Made by a program: the position numbers and the translations under genes. Below the pieces are notes generated by a model, which ran no database searches, was not told the DNA's origin, and saw only the letters and a list, made by a program, of their open reading frames with translations. From an uncultured Bacteroidales bacterium (GTDB lineage: Bacteria > Bacteroidota > Bacteroidia > Bacteroidales > Bacteroidaceae), in assembly GCA_902799685.1 (NCBI GenBank), contig CADCBO010000001.1, positions 1-64,000 on the forward strand: a stretch of 64,000 nucleotides of DNA, read 5' to 3'. Positions 45,205 to 54,074 of this stretch are shown here, piece by piece (position 1 is the stretch's first letter; each line of letters begins with the position of its first letter).

Positions 45205-45315
45205 CACAATAGGGACGGTTCTCATTGTGTTATTTTTAAAAAATGGCACAATGGGGACGGTTCTCTTTGTGTTATTAAAGATGGTTTGCACACAATGAGA
45301 ACCGTCCCTATTGTG
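45205..45315. repeat. Three copies of CACAAT-GGGACGGTTCTC-TTGTG palindromic repeat
   Basis: Copies at 45205-45229 and 45247-45271 are direct; the third, at 45290-45314, is inverted. Each is flanked by CACAAT/ATTGTG so that its outer bases can pair. They occupy the divergent xylB/GH95 intergenic region. The last bases of the third copy supply the TTG of the GH95 promoter. Confidence 0.85.
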
Positions 45316-45340
45316 TTTTATGTGAATTGTAGTATCTTTG
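45311..45340 (+). promoter_or_regulatory. GH95 promoter
   Basis: TTG at 45311-45313, a 19-base spacer and TATCTTTG at 45333-45340. It lies 27 bases before the ATG. The TTG is inside the third palindromic repeat. Confidence 0.75.
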
Positions 45341-45366
45341 AGGTCAATTACTAATAAAAACCTAAA

Positions 45367-47736
45367 ATGAGAAAGATTTTATTCACTGTCCTGGCTGCAA
45401 CTCTGTTTGCAGGTTGCTCGGCCGGAAACGAAAGTCAGCTTAAGTTATGGTATGACGCGCCCGCCCAGCAATGGACCGATGCATTGCCGCTGGGTAACGG
45501 ACGACTGGGTGCCATGGTGTTCGGAACTCCTGCTCAGGAACGTATTCAGATCAATGAGGAGACTATTTGGGGCGGAGGTCCTCACAACAACGTGAACTAT
45601 GCCGCCAAGGACGGACTGGACCAGATCCGCCAGGCTCTCTGGGAGGGACGCCGCTCCGATGCACAGGCTCTCTGCGACCAGTACATCTCATCCAAGAGCG
45701 CACATGGTATGCCCTATCAGACTGCCGGTTCGCTGATGCTGGATTTTGAAGGAATCTCCGATTTCACCGACTATTACAGGGAGCTTGACATAGCCAGGGC
45801 TGTTGCTCTGACACGCTTCAAGGCTGACGGTGTGGAATACACCCGCGAGTGTTTCGTATCATTCCCGGACCAGGTGATAGCATTGCGTCTGACCTCTTCG
45901 GCTAAGGGCAAGCTCTCTTTCAAGGCCAGCTACAACCTGCCTTACCGCGAGGACCGCATCCTGGGCCGCTCTGCCAGTGTAGAGGGCAAACAGGCCATTA
46001 TGACCGTCTCCTGCAAGGGCGATGACCATGAAGGCATTGAAGGTAAGATCCGTTTTACTGACAAGACCCTCATCATTCCTGAGGGTGGCAGTATGACAAC
46101 CGCCGACAACACCGTTTCTGTGAGCGGAGCCGATGCCGTGACCATTTATATATCTATAGGTACGAACTTTGTGAATTATCAGGACGTTAGCGGTGATGAG
46201 AACAAGGCTGCTGACCGCTGGATGGAACCGTTCCTGAAAGGCCGTAAGAAATATGCAGGTGTACTGGCTGACAATATAAAGGAATATCAGAAGCAGTTCG
46301 GTACCGTAACTCTGGACCTTGGTACCAATGATCAGGCCAAACTGCCTACCAATCAACGTGTAGCCCAGTTTGCAAGCACTTTTGATCCGCAGTTGGTAAC
46401 ACTCTACTTCCAGTTTGGCCGTTACCTGCTGCTGTGCTGCTCACAGCCGGGCGGACAGGCCGCAAACCTGCAGGGTATCTGGAACGAGAGCCGTCAGGCT
46501 CCATGGGATGGCAAATATACTACGAATATCAATGTTGAGATGAACTACTGGCCCGCATTCGTATGCGGCATCCCACAGACATTCGATCCGTTCCTGCAGC
46601 TGGTCAAGGATTGCGCCGAGCACGGCAAGGAGACAGCGCAGATGTACGGCTGCCGCGGCTGGACCCTGCATCACAATACTGATATATGGCGTTCAACCGG
46701 TGCGGTAGATGGCGCTTATAACGGCATGTGGCCCACCGGTGCAGCGTGGTTCTGCCAGCAGATATGGGACGGTTACCTGTTCAATCAGGACCGCAAGTAT
46801 CTGGAGGAGATATATCCTATAATGAAGAGCGCCTGCGAGTTCTTCATCGACTTCCTGGTGGCTGAGCCCGTATCGGGACATAACTATCTGGTTATTGCTC
46901 CTTCATACTCACCCGAGAACGCTCCGCACGTACAGGATGTGCTGGGCAAGGGTAATATCACCACCGTATTCGGAGCAACAATGGACAACCAGATGATGGC
47001 CGACCTGTTCGGAAACATGATTGATGCCGCCGAGCTTATGGGTGAGAAGGATGCTGATTTCGTTAAGACTCTCAAGAGCGTCAAGAGCCGTCTTGCTCCC
47101 ATGAAGATAGGTAAGTGGGGACAGTTGCAGGAGTGGTTTGAGGATTGGGACGATCCCAAGGACAGCCATCGTCACGTATCGCATCTGTGGGGCATGTATC
47201 CCGGACGTCAGATTACAGCCGACGGTACTCCCGACCTCTTCAAGGCCGTACGCACCAGTCTTGAGGCACGCGGTGACGAGTCAACCGGATGGTCAATGGG
47301 CTGGAAGGTTTGCCTGTGGGCCCGCCTGCTGGACGGTAACCATGCTTACAAGCTTATCCAGGATCAGATAAAGCCTGCCGGCGGACGCGGATTCGGAGGT
47401 CGCGGCGGCACATACAACAACCTGTTCGATGCACATCCTCCATTCCAGATTGACGGTAACTTTGGTTGCACTGCCGGCATAGCCGAGATGCTTGTTCAGA
47501 GCCACACCGGTAAGGTTGTCCTGTTGCCCGCCCTGCCTGATGTATGGAAAGACGGTACGGTTAAGGGTCTTTGCTGCCGCGGCGGATTTGTCCTGGATGA
47601 GCTGACATGGAAAAACGGTAAGCCCGCATCCGTTAAGGTCCGCTCTACCGTTGGCGGTAAGCTGGATATAGCCTGGAACGGTAACTCGCAGAGCATCGAT
47701 ACAAAGGCCGGCAAGGTGTACACAATTAGCTTTTGA
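45367..47736 (+). CDS. GH95 lipoprotein (alpha-L-fucosidase or alpha-L-galactosidase)
   Basis: A 789-residue inverting glycosidase of family GH95, lipid-anchored (signal ATLFAGC). N-terminal beta domain [29 protein letters not shown] and [13 protein letters not shown] are family hallmarks. The (alpha/alpha)6 catalytic domain carries [11 protein letters not shown] with N387 and N389, the pair that activates water in GH95, and [14 protein letters not shown] near residue 600. GH95 enzymes cleave alpha-1,2-L-fucose or, in some Bacteroides enzymes active on complex xylan, alpha-L-galactose. The arabinoxylan-type neighbours favour the latter, by inference only. Confidence 0.9.
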   Translation: MRKILFTVLAATLFAGCSAGNESQLKLWYDAPAQQWTDALPLGNGRLGAMVFGTPAQERIQINEETIWGGGPHNNVNYAAKDGLDQIRQALWEGRRSDAQALCDQYISSKSAHGMPYQTAGSLMLDFEGISDFTDYYRELDIARAVALTRFKADGVEYTRECFVSFPDQVIALRLTSSAKGKLSFKASYNLPYREDRILGRSASVEGKQAIMTVSCKGDDHEGIEGKIRFTDKTLIIPEGGSMTTADNTVSVSGADAVTIYISIGTNFVNYQDVSGDENKAADRWMEPFLKGRKKYAGVLADNIKEYQKQFGTVTLDLGTNDQAKLPTNQRVAQFASTFDPQLVTLYFQFGRYLLLCCSQPGGQAANLQGIWNESRQAPWDGKYTTNINVEMNYWPAFVCGIPQTFDPFLQLVKDCAEHGKETAQMYGCRGWTLHHNTDIWRSTGAVDGAYNGMWPTGAAWFCQQIWDGYLFNQDRKYLEEIYPIMKSACEFFIDFLVAEPVSGHNYLVIAPSYSPENAPHVQDVLGKGNITTVFGATMDNQMMADLFGNMIDAAELMGEKDADFVKTLKSVKSRLAPMKIGKWGQLQEWFEDWDDPKDSHRHVSHLWGMYPGRQITADGTPDLFKAVRTSLEARGDESTGWSMGWKVCLWARLLDGNHAYKLIQDQIKPAGGRGFGGRGGTYNNLFDAHPPFQIDGNFGCTAGIAEMLVQSHTGKVVLLPALPDVWKDGTVKGLCCRGGFVLDELTWKNGKPASVKVRSTVGGKLDIAWNGNSQSIDTKAGKVYTISF

Positions 47737-47741
47737 TACAA

Positions 47742-47782
47742 AATGATACAAAAGGGGTCAGACCCCAATTGTATCATTTTTT
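47742..47782. repeat. GGGGTCAGACCCC palindrome after the GH95 gene
   Basis: ATGATACAAAA-GGGGTCAGACCCC-AATTGTATCAT (core 47754-47766), 6 bases after the GH95 stop, followed by seven T. It can fold into a long hairpin and probably acts as the terminator. Confidence 0.8.
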
Positions 47783-47804
47783 TGATTAACCATTTAAAAA
47801 CGAT

Positions 47805-49010
47805 ATGAAAATCAAAACATTAGTCCTGCAGGCTTTGATAATCAGCCTGCTTCCGATGCGCGTAACGGCTCAAAAGAAAGTGTCAATCGATTGGTACGGC
47901 TTTGTGGCCGCACAGACATTTTTTGATACACATGAAAGTGCATCTTCTGCTGACGGATTCCTTTATTTATATCCAAAGGATAAGACCACGGTTATTGGCG
48001 ATGACCATGACCGCAGTGCTGTTCCGCAGTCTTCATGGTTCGGAACTATGGCCCGTCTGGGCTTTGTATTGAAAGGCCCCGAGATATTCGGTGCAGCAAG
48101 CCGTGCCAAGGCTGAACTTGAGTTCTCCGGTCACACCGCTCCGGGCAGCGTGCTTTACCGCCATGCTTTCATGGCATTGGACTGGGATAACAGCACACTA
48201 ATTCTGGGCCAGACCTGGCATCCTATGAATGATTTGTTTCCCAGCACCGTGGGTATCGCCATAGGTTCTCCTTTCAATGCCTTGAACCGTAGTCCGCAGT
48301 TGCGTTATGAGTATTATTTGGATAGTGAAAAGAAGACCAAACTGACAGGTGCGGCTATTTTCCAGGCAGCTAACGCCACATTCGGCCCTACAGGCAAGTC
48401 TTACAATTACATTCGCAGGTCAATGGTTCCCATGCTGTATGCAGGCATTGACTTCACTTTGGGTGACCTGAAATTGGGCGGCGGACTTGAATATCAGCGT
48501 ATATCACCTATAGTTGACCTTGCTGACAACAACAAGAAATACTATATGAACGGCTTTTCGGGAATGATTCAGGCACAGTATGCCAAGGACAAGCTCTCAA
48601 TCAAGGCCAAGACTCTGATAGGTCATAACATGTCACATCTGGGCATCTGCTCGGGTTTCGGAAAGATTGCCTCAATAGACTATGTTGATTTTGCTCCTCT
48701 TGCAGCCTCTTCGTCCTGGGCACAGATACAGTATGGTGATGAGCTTAAGTTCGGTTTGTTTGGCGGATATATGAGCAACTGGGGTGCCGGTAAGGACCTG
48801 AGTGCCATATATGCTGCCGAGAACGGAACGATTGACAAGATGTGGAGGATATCGCCCAATGTCCAGTACACTGTAGGCAATGTAGTGCTGGGATGCGAAT
48901 ATGAGCTTACTACTGTGGCATACGGCACACCTAATGCCAACGGAACGGTGGGTAACACTCATGATGTCACCAACAACCGCCTGCTGCTTTCAGTAATGTA
49001 CAGCTTCTAA
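47805..49010 (+). CDS. Outer-membrane beta-barrel (porin-like) protein
   Basis: A 401-residue exported protein: signal LQALIISLLPMRVTAQ, then alternating amphipathic strands such as VSIDWYGFVAAQTFFDT, RAKAELEFSG, HAFMALDWDNSTLILGQTWHPM and the aromatic-ended final strand NNRLLLSVMYSF. The terminal phenylalanine and strand pattern indicate an outer-membrane barrel. It is not TonB-dependent. The GxT-W-x-P segment near residue 140 (LILGQTWHPMNDLFP) is reminiscent of DcaP-like porins. Its substrate is unknown. It lies 8 bases before dusB and is probably co-transcribed, although functional linkage is not obvious. Confidence 0.7.
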   Translation: MKIKTLVLQALIISLLPMRVTAQKKVSIDWYGFVAAQTFFDTHESASSADGFLYLYPKDKTTVIGDDHDRSAVPQSSWFGTMARLGFVLKGPEIFGAASRAKAELEFSGHTAPGSVLYRHAFMALDWDNSTLILGQTWHPMNDLFPSTVGIAIGSPFNALNRSPQLRYEYYLDSEKKTKLTGAAIFQAANATFGPTGKSYNYIRRSMVPMLYAGIDFTLGDLKLGGGLEYQRISPIVDLADNNKKYYMNGFSGMIQAQYAKDKLSIKAKTLIGHNMSHLGICSGFGKIASIDYVDFAPLAASSSWAQIQYGDELKFGLFGGYMSNWGAGKDLSAIYAAENGTIDKMWRISPNVQYTVGNVVLGCEYELTTVAYGTPNANGTVGNTHDVTNNRLLLSVMYSF

Positions 49011-49018
49011 GGATTGGT

Positions 49019-50005
49019 TTGAAGATAGGGGAGATTGACTTTGGGGAGAGGCCGGTGTTTCTGGCTCCCATGGAGGATGTTACGGACCAGGCGTTCCGTC
49101 TGCTCTGCAAGCGGTTCGGTGCCGATATGGTCTATACCGAGTTTGTATCTAGCGATGCGCTGATACGCGAGGTGAACCGCTCCATGCAGAAACTGACCAT
49201 CTGTGATGAGGAACGCCCTGTAGCTATACAGATTTATGGTAAGGATACAGAAGCTATGGTGGGTGCAGCCCGTATGGTTGAGGCTGCAGGCCCTGATGTG
49301 CTGGACCTGAACTTTGGCTGCCCGGTAAAAAAAGTGGCCGGAAAGGGGGGCGGGGCCGGCATGCTCCAGAATATTCCCAAGATGCTGGAGATTACCCGCG
49401 CTGTGGTGGATGCGGTAAAGATTCCCGTTACCGTCAAGACCCGTCTGGGGTGGAATGACGATAGCAAGATAATAGTGGAGCTTGCAGAGCAGCTGCAGGA
49501 CTGCGGCATTAAGGCGCTGACCATTCACGGACGCACCCGCGCCCAGATGTATACCGGACAGGCCGACTGGACGCTTATTGGTAAGGTCAAGGAGAATCCC
49601 AGGATGAAGATCCCTATCATCGGAAACGGTGATATCACCACTCCTGAGCGTGCCAAGGAGTGTTTTGACCTATACGGGGTGGATGCGATAATGATCGGTC
49701 GCGGCAGCTTTGGGCGGCCTTGGATTTTCAGGGAAATCAAGCATTATCTTGAGACCGGAGAACTATGGCAGGATCCCGGCTTCCAGTGGAAAATGGATGT
49801 GCTCAAGCAGGAGACGCTGGACAGTATAGCCCGTCTGGACGAGCGGCGTGGCATAGTGCATATACGCCGTCATCTGGCTGCCAGCCCGCTGTTCAAGGGA
49901 CTGGAGGATTTCCGCCACACCCGCATCGAGATGCTCCGCGCCGAAACGGTAGATGAATTGTTCGCAATAATGGATCGCATTACAGAAAAATGGGGAAATG
50001 AATAG
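49019..50005 (+). CDS. dusB: tRNA-dihydrouridine synthase (DusB-type)
   Basis: FMN-dependent enzyme reducing uridines in the tRNA D-loop. The 328-residue product has LAPMEDVTDQAFR at the N terminus, the catalytic cysteine C101 in LNFGCPVKKVAGKGGGAGML, TVKTRLGW near residue 140, LTIHGRTRAQMYTG near 165, and the FMN-phosphate segments GNGDI and GRGSFGRPWIF. The start is a TTG at 49019; no upstream ATG is in frame and the family N terminus would be lost with the next ATG. It overlaps the U32 gene by 8 bases. Confidence 0.93.
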   Translation: MKIGEIDFGERPVFLAPMEDVTDQAFRLLCKRFGADMVYTEFVSSDALIREVNRSMQKLTICDEERPVAIQIYGKDTEAMVGAARMVEAAGPDVLDLNFGCPVKKVAGKGGGAGMLQNIPKMLEITRAVVDAVKIPVTVKTRLGWNDDSKIIVELAEQLQDCGIKALTIHGRTRAQMYTGQADWTLIGKVKENPRMKIPIIGNGDITTPERAKECFDLYGVDAIMIGRGSFGRPWIFREIKHYLETGELWQDPGFQWKMDVLKQETLDSIARLDERRGIVHIRRHLAASPLFKGLEDFRHTRIEMLRAETVDELFAIMDRITEKWGNE

Positions 50006-51236
50006 AGGGGATTACGAAATCATGTCACCGGTGGGCTCATGGGAGAGCCTGGCTGCGGCATTCCAGGCCGGGGCCGGATCAATCTACTTTGGTGTGGATA
50101 AGCTGAACATGCGGGCGCGAAGCGCCAGCCATTTCTCGCTTGATGACCTGCGTGAGATTGCTTCACAATGCAATGCTCACGGAGTCAAGAGCTACCTTAC
50201 GCTGAACACCGTGATGTACGGTGAGGATATTCCTCTGGTGCATGAGATTGTGGATGCTGCGTTGGAAGCGGGGATATCGGCTATAATAGCGTGTGATATT
50301 GCCGTGATGACATACTGCAACAAGGTGGGCATGGAGGTGCATCTGTCAACTCAGCTCAACATAAGCAACATAGAGGCGCTCAGGTTCTATGCCCAGTTTG
50401 CCGATGTGGTGGTGTTGGCTCGTGAACTGAACCTTAATCAGGTGGCAGAGATTCATCGGCAGATACTGGAGCAGGATATACGCGGTCCCAAGGGTGAACT
50501 GATACGTATTGAGATGTTCTGTCACGGAGCCCTGTGTATGGCCATAAGCGGCAAATGCTACCTGAGCCTGAACGAGATGAATGCCAGCGCCAATCGTGGT
50601 GCCTGCATGCAGCTGTGCCGCCGCGGGTACATAGTGAAGGATCGTGAAACCGATATAGAGTTGGCCATTGAGAATCAGTACATAATGTCGCCCAAGGACC
50701 TAAAGACAATCCGTTTCATGGACCGTATGATTGAGGCCGGCGTGCAGGTTTTCAAGATAGAGGGACGTGCCCGCGGACCTGAATACGTCCGCACCGTGAC
50801 CGAGTGTTACAGTGAGGCTATAGAGGCTGTCCTTAAGGGCGAATTCACCGATGAAAAGAAGGAAAATTGGGATAAACGCCTGGCCACCGTATTCAACCGC
50901 GGCTTCTGGGACGGCTACTATTTGGGTCAGCGCCTTGGTGAGTGGAATGATGTCTATGGATCGCAGGCCACCGAGACCAAGGTCTATGTGGGCAAGTGCA
51001 CCGACTGGTTCTCCAGGATTGAGGTTGCGGAATTCAGCATAGAGGCTGCGCCTATCAATGCAGGGGATAAACTGATGGTGACAGGCGCCACTACAGGTTG
51101 CATCACGTTCAATCTGGATGATCCGCGTGTGGACCTGAAAACCGTAGAGAGCGTACCGCAGGGAGTCCGTGTGTCGTTCAAGACTCCGGAGCGTGTGCGT
51201 CGCGGAGACAAACTATTCAAGATAATTCAAAAATAG
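49998..51236 (+). CDS. U32-family peptidase-like protein (YegQ/TrhP type)
   Basis: A 412-residue protein with the U32 signature: EMFCHGALCMAISGKCYLSLNEMNASANRGACMQLCRRGY at about residues 173-212, including the four conserved cysteines. MSPVGSWESLAAAFQAGAGSIYFGVDKLNMRA near the N terminus is the usual TIM-barrel opening. Members of this branch, once annotated as collagenases, act in tRNA wobble-uridine hydroxylation (TrhP) in enterobacteria. The 8-base overlap with dusB fits a tRNA-modification role. The residues do not prove which reaction is carried out. Confidence 0.88.
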   Translation: MNRGDYEIMSPVGSWESLAAAFQAGAGSIYFGVDKLNMRARSASHFSLDDLREIASQCNAHGVKSYLTLNTVMYGEDIPLVHEIVDAALEAGISAIIACDIAVMTYCNKVGMEVHLSTQLNISNIEALRFYAQFADVVVLARELNLNQVAEIHRQILEQDIRGPKGELIRIEMFCHGALCMAISGKCYLSLNEMNASANRGACMQLCRRGYIVKDRETDIELAIENQYIMSPKDLKTIRFMDRMIEAGVQVFKIEGRARGPEYVRTVTECYSEAIEAVLKGEFTDEKKENWDKRLATVFNRGFWDGYYLGQRLGEWNDVYGSQATETKVYVGKCTDWFSRIEVAEFSIEAAPINAGDKLMVTGATTGCITFNLDDPRVDLKTVESVPQGVRVSFKTPERVRRGDKLFKIIQK

Positions 51237-51271
51237 TACAAAAGGGGTCTGTCCCCAATTGTATCATTTTA
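51232..51271. repeat. GGGGTCTGTCCCC variant palindrome
   Basis: AGTACAAAA-GGGGTCTGTCCCC-AATTGTATCATTTTA (core 51244-51256) starts within the last codons of the U32 gene. A one-base change from the GGGGTCTGACCCC copies elsewhere. It could end transcription of the dusB-U32 unit. Confidence 0.75.
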
Positions 51272-51283
51272 TCAAAAATAATT

Positions 51284-53878
51284 ATGAAAAAGTTACTGAC
51301 CATTGCCCTGTCGCTGCTGGCTGTATCGGCCGGAGCACAGAATGAGTATGAGATTACAGTTGAGAGCAAGCAGCCCTCAGGTATCATTGACGAGATGCTG
51401 TACGGGCAGCTGTTTGAGCACATCTATTTCAGTGCCAACAACGGAGTATGGCAGGAACTCATCTATGGCCGTTCATTCGAGCCGGAGCAGTATCCCGGCA
51501 TTCCGCCACGAGACGGTTATTTTGACGGTTGGTACATGGATGATGACATGATCCTGCATTCGCCCACCCGTTATGAGCAACCGCTCAACATCACTACCGT
51601 CGAGTCCGATGACTACGAGATAACGATGGATGTAAGGTGGCGTTCATACAAACTGGCACGCCGGTCTTGGAGTGGAGGACTTATGGATATAAGGTTTGCA
51701 TTTGCCCAAAAAGCCGATGGAAACGCATATTTTGCCCGTATCCATGATCCCTATTATGAAGGCCGCACATTCACTCCCGCACAGACCCAGTCTCAGATTG
51801 ATGCAGCAAATGAGGCTAATGCTCGCGCCGCATTGCAGCAGCAGAGCTCCACGGCCGATTTCTCAATCTGCGCTATGGAGGTGCGTGAATCACAAGGATT
51901 CGGAGGACGTCCCGGCAGAAGAATGAATACGCTCACTGCATTGGCATCGACCCCTGCTACTAAGAATCAGGTGAACGAGAATCAGGACTGGCACAAGCTT
52001 CGCATAAGCCGCAAGGGTGCCCAGGTTACAATGTACTTTGATGAAAAGGAGGTTGTAAGTTATAATGAACTTGAAAAGACCGGTAAGAACGACATTGTTT
52101 TTTGGGTAAACTATACCGAAGCCACATATCGCAATATCACCGTCAAGAGCGGTGAGCAGACTGTTTTCACCGGCACTCCCAAGGATGTTCAGATTCCGGA
52201 GGTTGCTCCCGAGTGGACTGCGTTCGGTGAGGGCAAGTACCGTCTTATCAAGGACGATGCCGTAAACATGCGCTACTCGCAGGAGATTACGGCAGGCAAG
52301 AAGGCTGAGGCCGGCATGGCACAGGGCCCGCAGAACTTAATAGTACGTGAAAAGTATGTCGGCTCACTGTATGCTAAGGGTAACGGTGAACTGATAGTGG
52401 GTCTGCGTAACGAAAAAGGTGATTTTGTGGCACGCCAATCACTTGGAAAGGTGAGCAAGGAATGGAAGAAATATGATTTTACACTCGAACCCAGGTCTCT
52501 TGGAAATCAGGAAGATGTCAAAATCAGATTGAAAATGGCCGGAGGCAAAGTAGTTCAGGAAAGCGGAGACGGTGATTTTGCAATTGTCGTTAAGGGGGGC
52601 ACCGTGCAGGTTGATATGGTTACAATGTCAACTCAGACCGGCAAGGAGCTGGGTGGTTTCCGTCCCGACATACTGCAGGCCGTGAAGGAACTGCACCCTA
52701 CCTGCCTGCGCTGGCCAGGTGGCGGATATGTGGCCCAGTATGACTGGCAATGGGGCATCGGCCCGCAGGAGAACCGTGAGCGCTGGGCACACTGGATGTG
52801 GATGGACTATGACCAGAACTGCTTTGGAACCGATGAATTCATAAAGTTCTGCCGTGAGGTAAATACTGAGCCGGTGATAGTGGTAAGCGTCAGGTTTGAG
52901 CGTCCGGCCAATGAATACGACCAGATCCTGCAGAACGCCGTGAACTGGGTGCGTTACTGCAACGCCCCCGCAACCGATGAGTGGGGTGCAAAGCGTGCCG
53001 CCAACGGACATCCCGAGCCATACAACGTTAAGTTCTGGGAGATTGACAACGAGATGTGGGAGATGGGTATTGACCGATACGAGAAATGCGTGCGTGATTT
53101 CAGCACAGCCATGCGAGAGGTTGATCCGTCAATCAAGATAATAGCATGCGGCGGATTCGGCGAGGACGAGCAGTTCATAAAGCGCAGCGGCAGTTACTTT
53201 GACTACCTGAGCCTGCACCACTACGAGCAGCAGGGCGGTTACGCAACCGGTCCAGCCCGCCTGGGCCAGCAGTATGACCGCTATGCCCAGATGATTGCAG
53301 ACAGTCCTAATCCCAACATCAAGCTCTTTATCTCAGAGTGGAACCTTAATAGCATTGATTGGCGCACAGGCCTCTTTGCAGGCGGATTCCTGAACATGTG
53401 TGAGGCCCGTGACGTAGTTGCAATGGGTGCCGCCGCCCTGTTCATACGCCGTACCGATGCCCCTGACTGGAACAACGCATTCATAAACTTTGACTACAAG
53501 GACCTGTTCAAGGCCCCCAACTGCCAGGTAACGGAGCTCTGGTACAACCATTTCAGCAAGTACCGTCTGGCATACAACGGCGAGACCGGCAATGTAAGCG
53601 TAAGCACCACCATGTCAGAGAACGGAGCCAATGTAATAGTAAAGGTAGTGAACCCCACCGATGAGCCCGCCACCCTGCGCATCAAGGGAGACTGGGCAGG
53701 TGTTGCAAAGACAGAGTTCGAGTACTATGCCCCCGGCTCCCTGACCGTAGCCAACAGCATGGAGAACAAGAACGCCGTCGCTCTGCAGAAAGCAAGGCCG
53801 TCAGTTAAAGAAAACGATGTGATATTGGATGTCCCCGCTTTATCTGCAGGAGTATTGACAATAAGCAAAAGATTCTAA
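51284..53878 (+). CDS. GH51 alpha-L-arabinofuranosidase
   Basis: An 864-residue retaining glycosidase of family GH51, exported (signal TIALSLLAVSAGAQ). It removes arabinofuranose side chains from arabinoxylan or arabinan. Visible: YGQLFEHIYFSANNGVWQELIYGRSFE near residue 41, E590 in WEIDNEMW (acid/base), E685 in LFISEWNLNS (nucleophile), and the C-terminal beta domain VIVKVVNPTDEPATLRIKGDW. An insertion at about residues 90-290 (MDVRWRSYKLARRSWSGGLMDIRFAFAQK...LRISRKGAQVTMYFDEKEV) looks like a LamG/concanavalin-type carbohydrate-binding domain, explaining the length. It fits the arabinoxylan theme of the locus. Confidence 0.93.
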   Translation: MKKLLTIALSLLAVSAGAQNEYEITVESKQPSGIIDEMLYGQLFEHIYFSANNGVWQELIYGRSFEPEQYPGIPPRDGYFDGWYMDDDMILHSPTRYEQPLNITTVESDDYEITMDVRWRSYKLARRSWSGGLMDIRFAFAQKADGNAYFARIHDPYYEGRTFTPAQTQSQIDAANEANARAALQQQSSTADFSICAMEVRESQGFGGRPGRRMNTLTALASTPATKNQVNENQDWHKLRISRKGAQVTMYFDEKEVVSYNELEKTGKNDIVFWVNYTEATYRNITVKSGEQTVFTGTPKDVQIPEVAPEWTAFGEGKYRLIKDDAVNMRYSQEITAGKKAEAGMAQGPQNLIVREKYVGSLYAKGNGELIVGLRNEKGDFVARQSLGKVSKEWKKYDFTLEPRSLGNQEDVKIRLKMAGGKVVQESGDGDFAIVVKGGTVQVDMVTMSTQTGKELGGFRPDILQAVKELHPTCLRWPGGGYVAQYDWQWGIGPQENRERWAHWMWMDYDQNCFGTDEFIKFCREVNTEPVIVVSVRFERPANEYDQILQNAVNWVRYCNAPATDEWGAKRAANGHPEPYNVKFWEIDNEMWEMGIDRYEKCVRDFSTAMREVDPSIKIIACGGFGEDEQFIKRSGSYFDYLSLHHYEQQGGYATGPARLGQQYDRYAQMIADSPNPNIKLFISEWNLNSIDWRTGLFAGGFLNMCEARDVVAMGAAALFIRRTDAPDWNNAFINFDYKDLFKAPNCQVTELWYNHFSKYRLAYNGETGNVSVSTTMSENGANVIVKVVNPTDEPATLRIKGDWAGVAKTEFEYYAPGSLTVANSMENKNAVALQKARPSVKENDVILDVPALSAGVLTISKRF

Positions 53879-53884
53879 GCGAGC

Positions 53885-54021
53885 AGAACTTTTTTGGGGT
53901 TCAGTATCGGAAACCATCGACGCCCGTGTCGCTGTGAACGGGAGGGGCCCGCGCCCAAAGGGCGTGGGAGGGATAGGCCCAAAGGGCCGTAGTTTCAGAT
54001 ACTGAACCCCAAAAAAGTTCT
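53885..54021. repeat. 137-bp inverted-repeat element B
   Basis: Perfect 24-base arms at 53885-53908 and 53998-54021 (key part TTTTTTGGGGTTCAGTATC and its complement) enclose an 89-base GC-rich core. The core holds three hairpins: CCCGT(...)ACGGG, GCGCCC-AAA-GGGCGT and GGCCC-AAA-GGGCC. It starts 6 bases after the GH51 stop and ends 20 bases before the -7 box of the next operon, the same placement as element A. Confidence 0.78.
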
Positions 54022-54041
54022 CTGAAAAGTGAGATAATGTT

Positions 54042-54049
54042 TATATTTG
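54042..54049 (+). promoter_or_regulatory. -7 box of the hydrolase-galE-kinase operon
   Basis: TATATTTG at 54042-54049, 25 bases before the first ATG. The -33 region is not clear. Confidence 0.5.
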
Positions 54050-54074
54050 CAGTTCGGACTATAAACAAACAAAT

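Noticed and set aside
45205-45315. CRISPR array
   Set aside because: Only three copies, one inverted, with unequal AT-rich spacers; fits palindromic REP-like repeats, not CRISPR.
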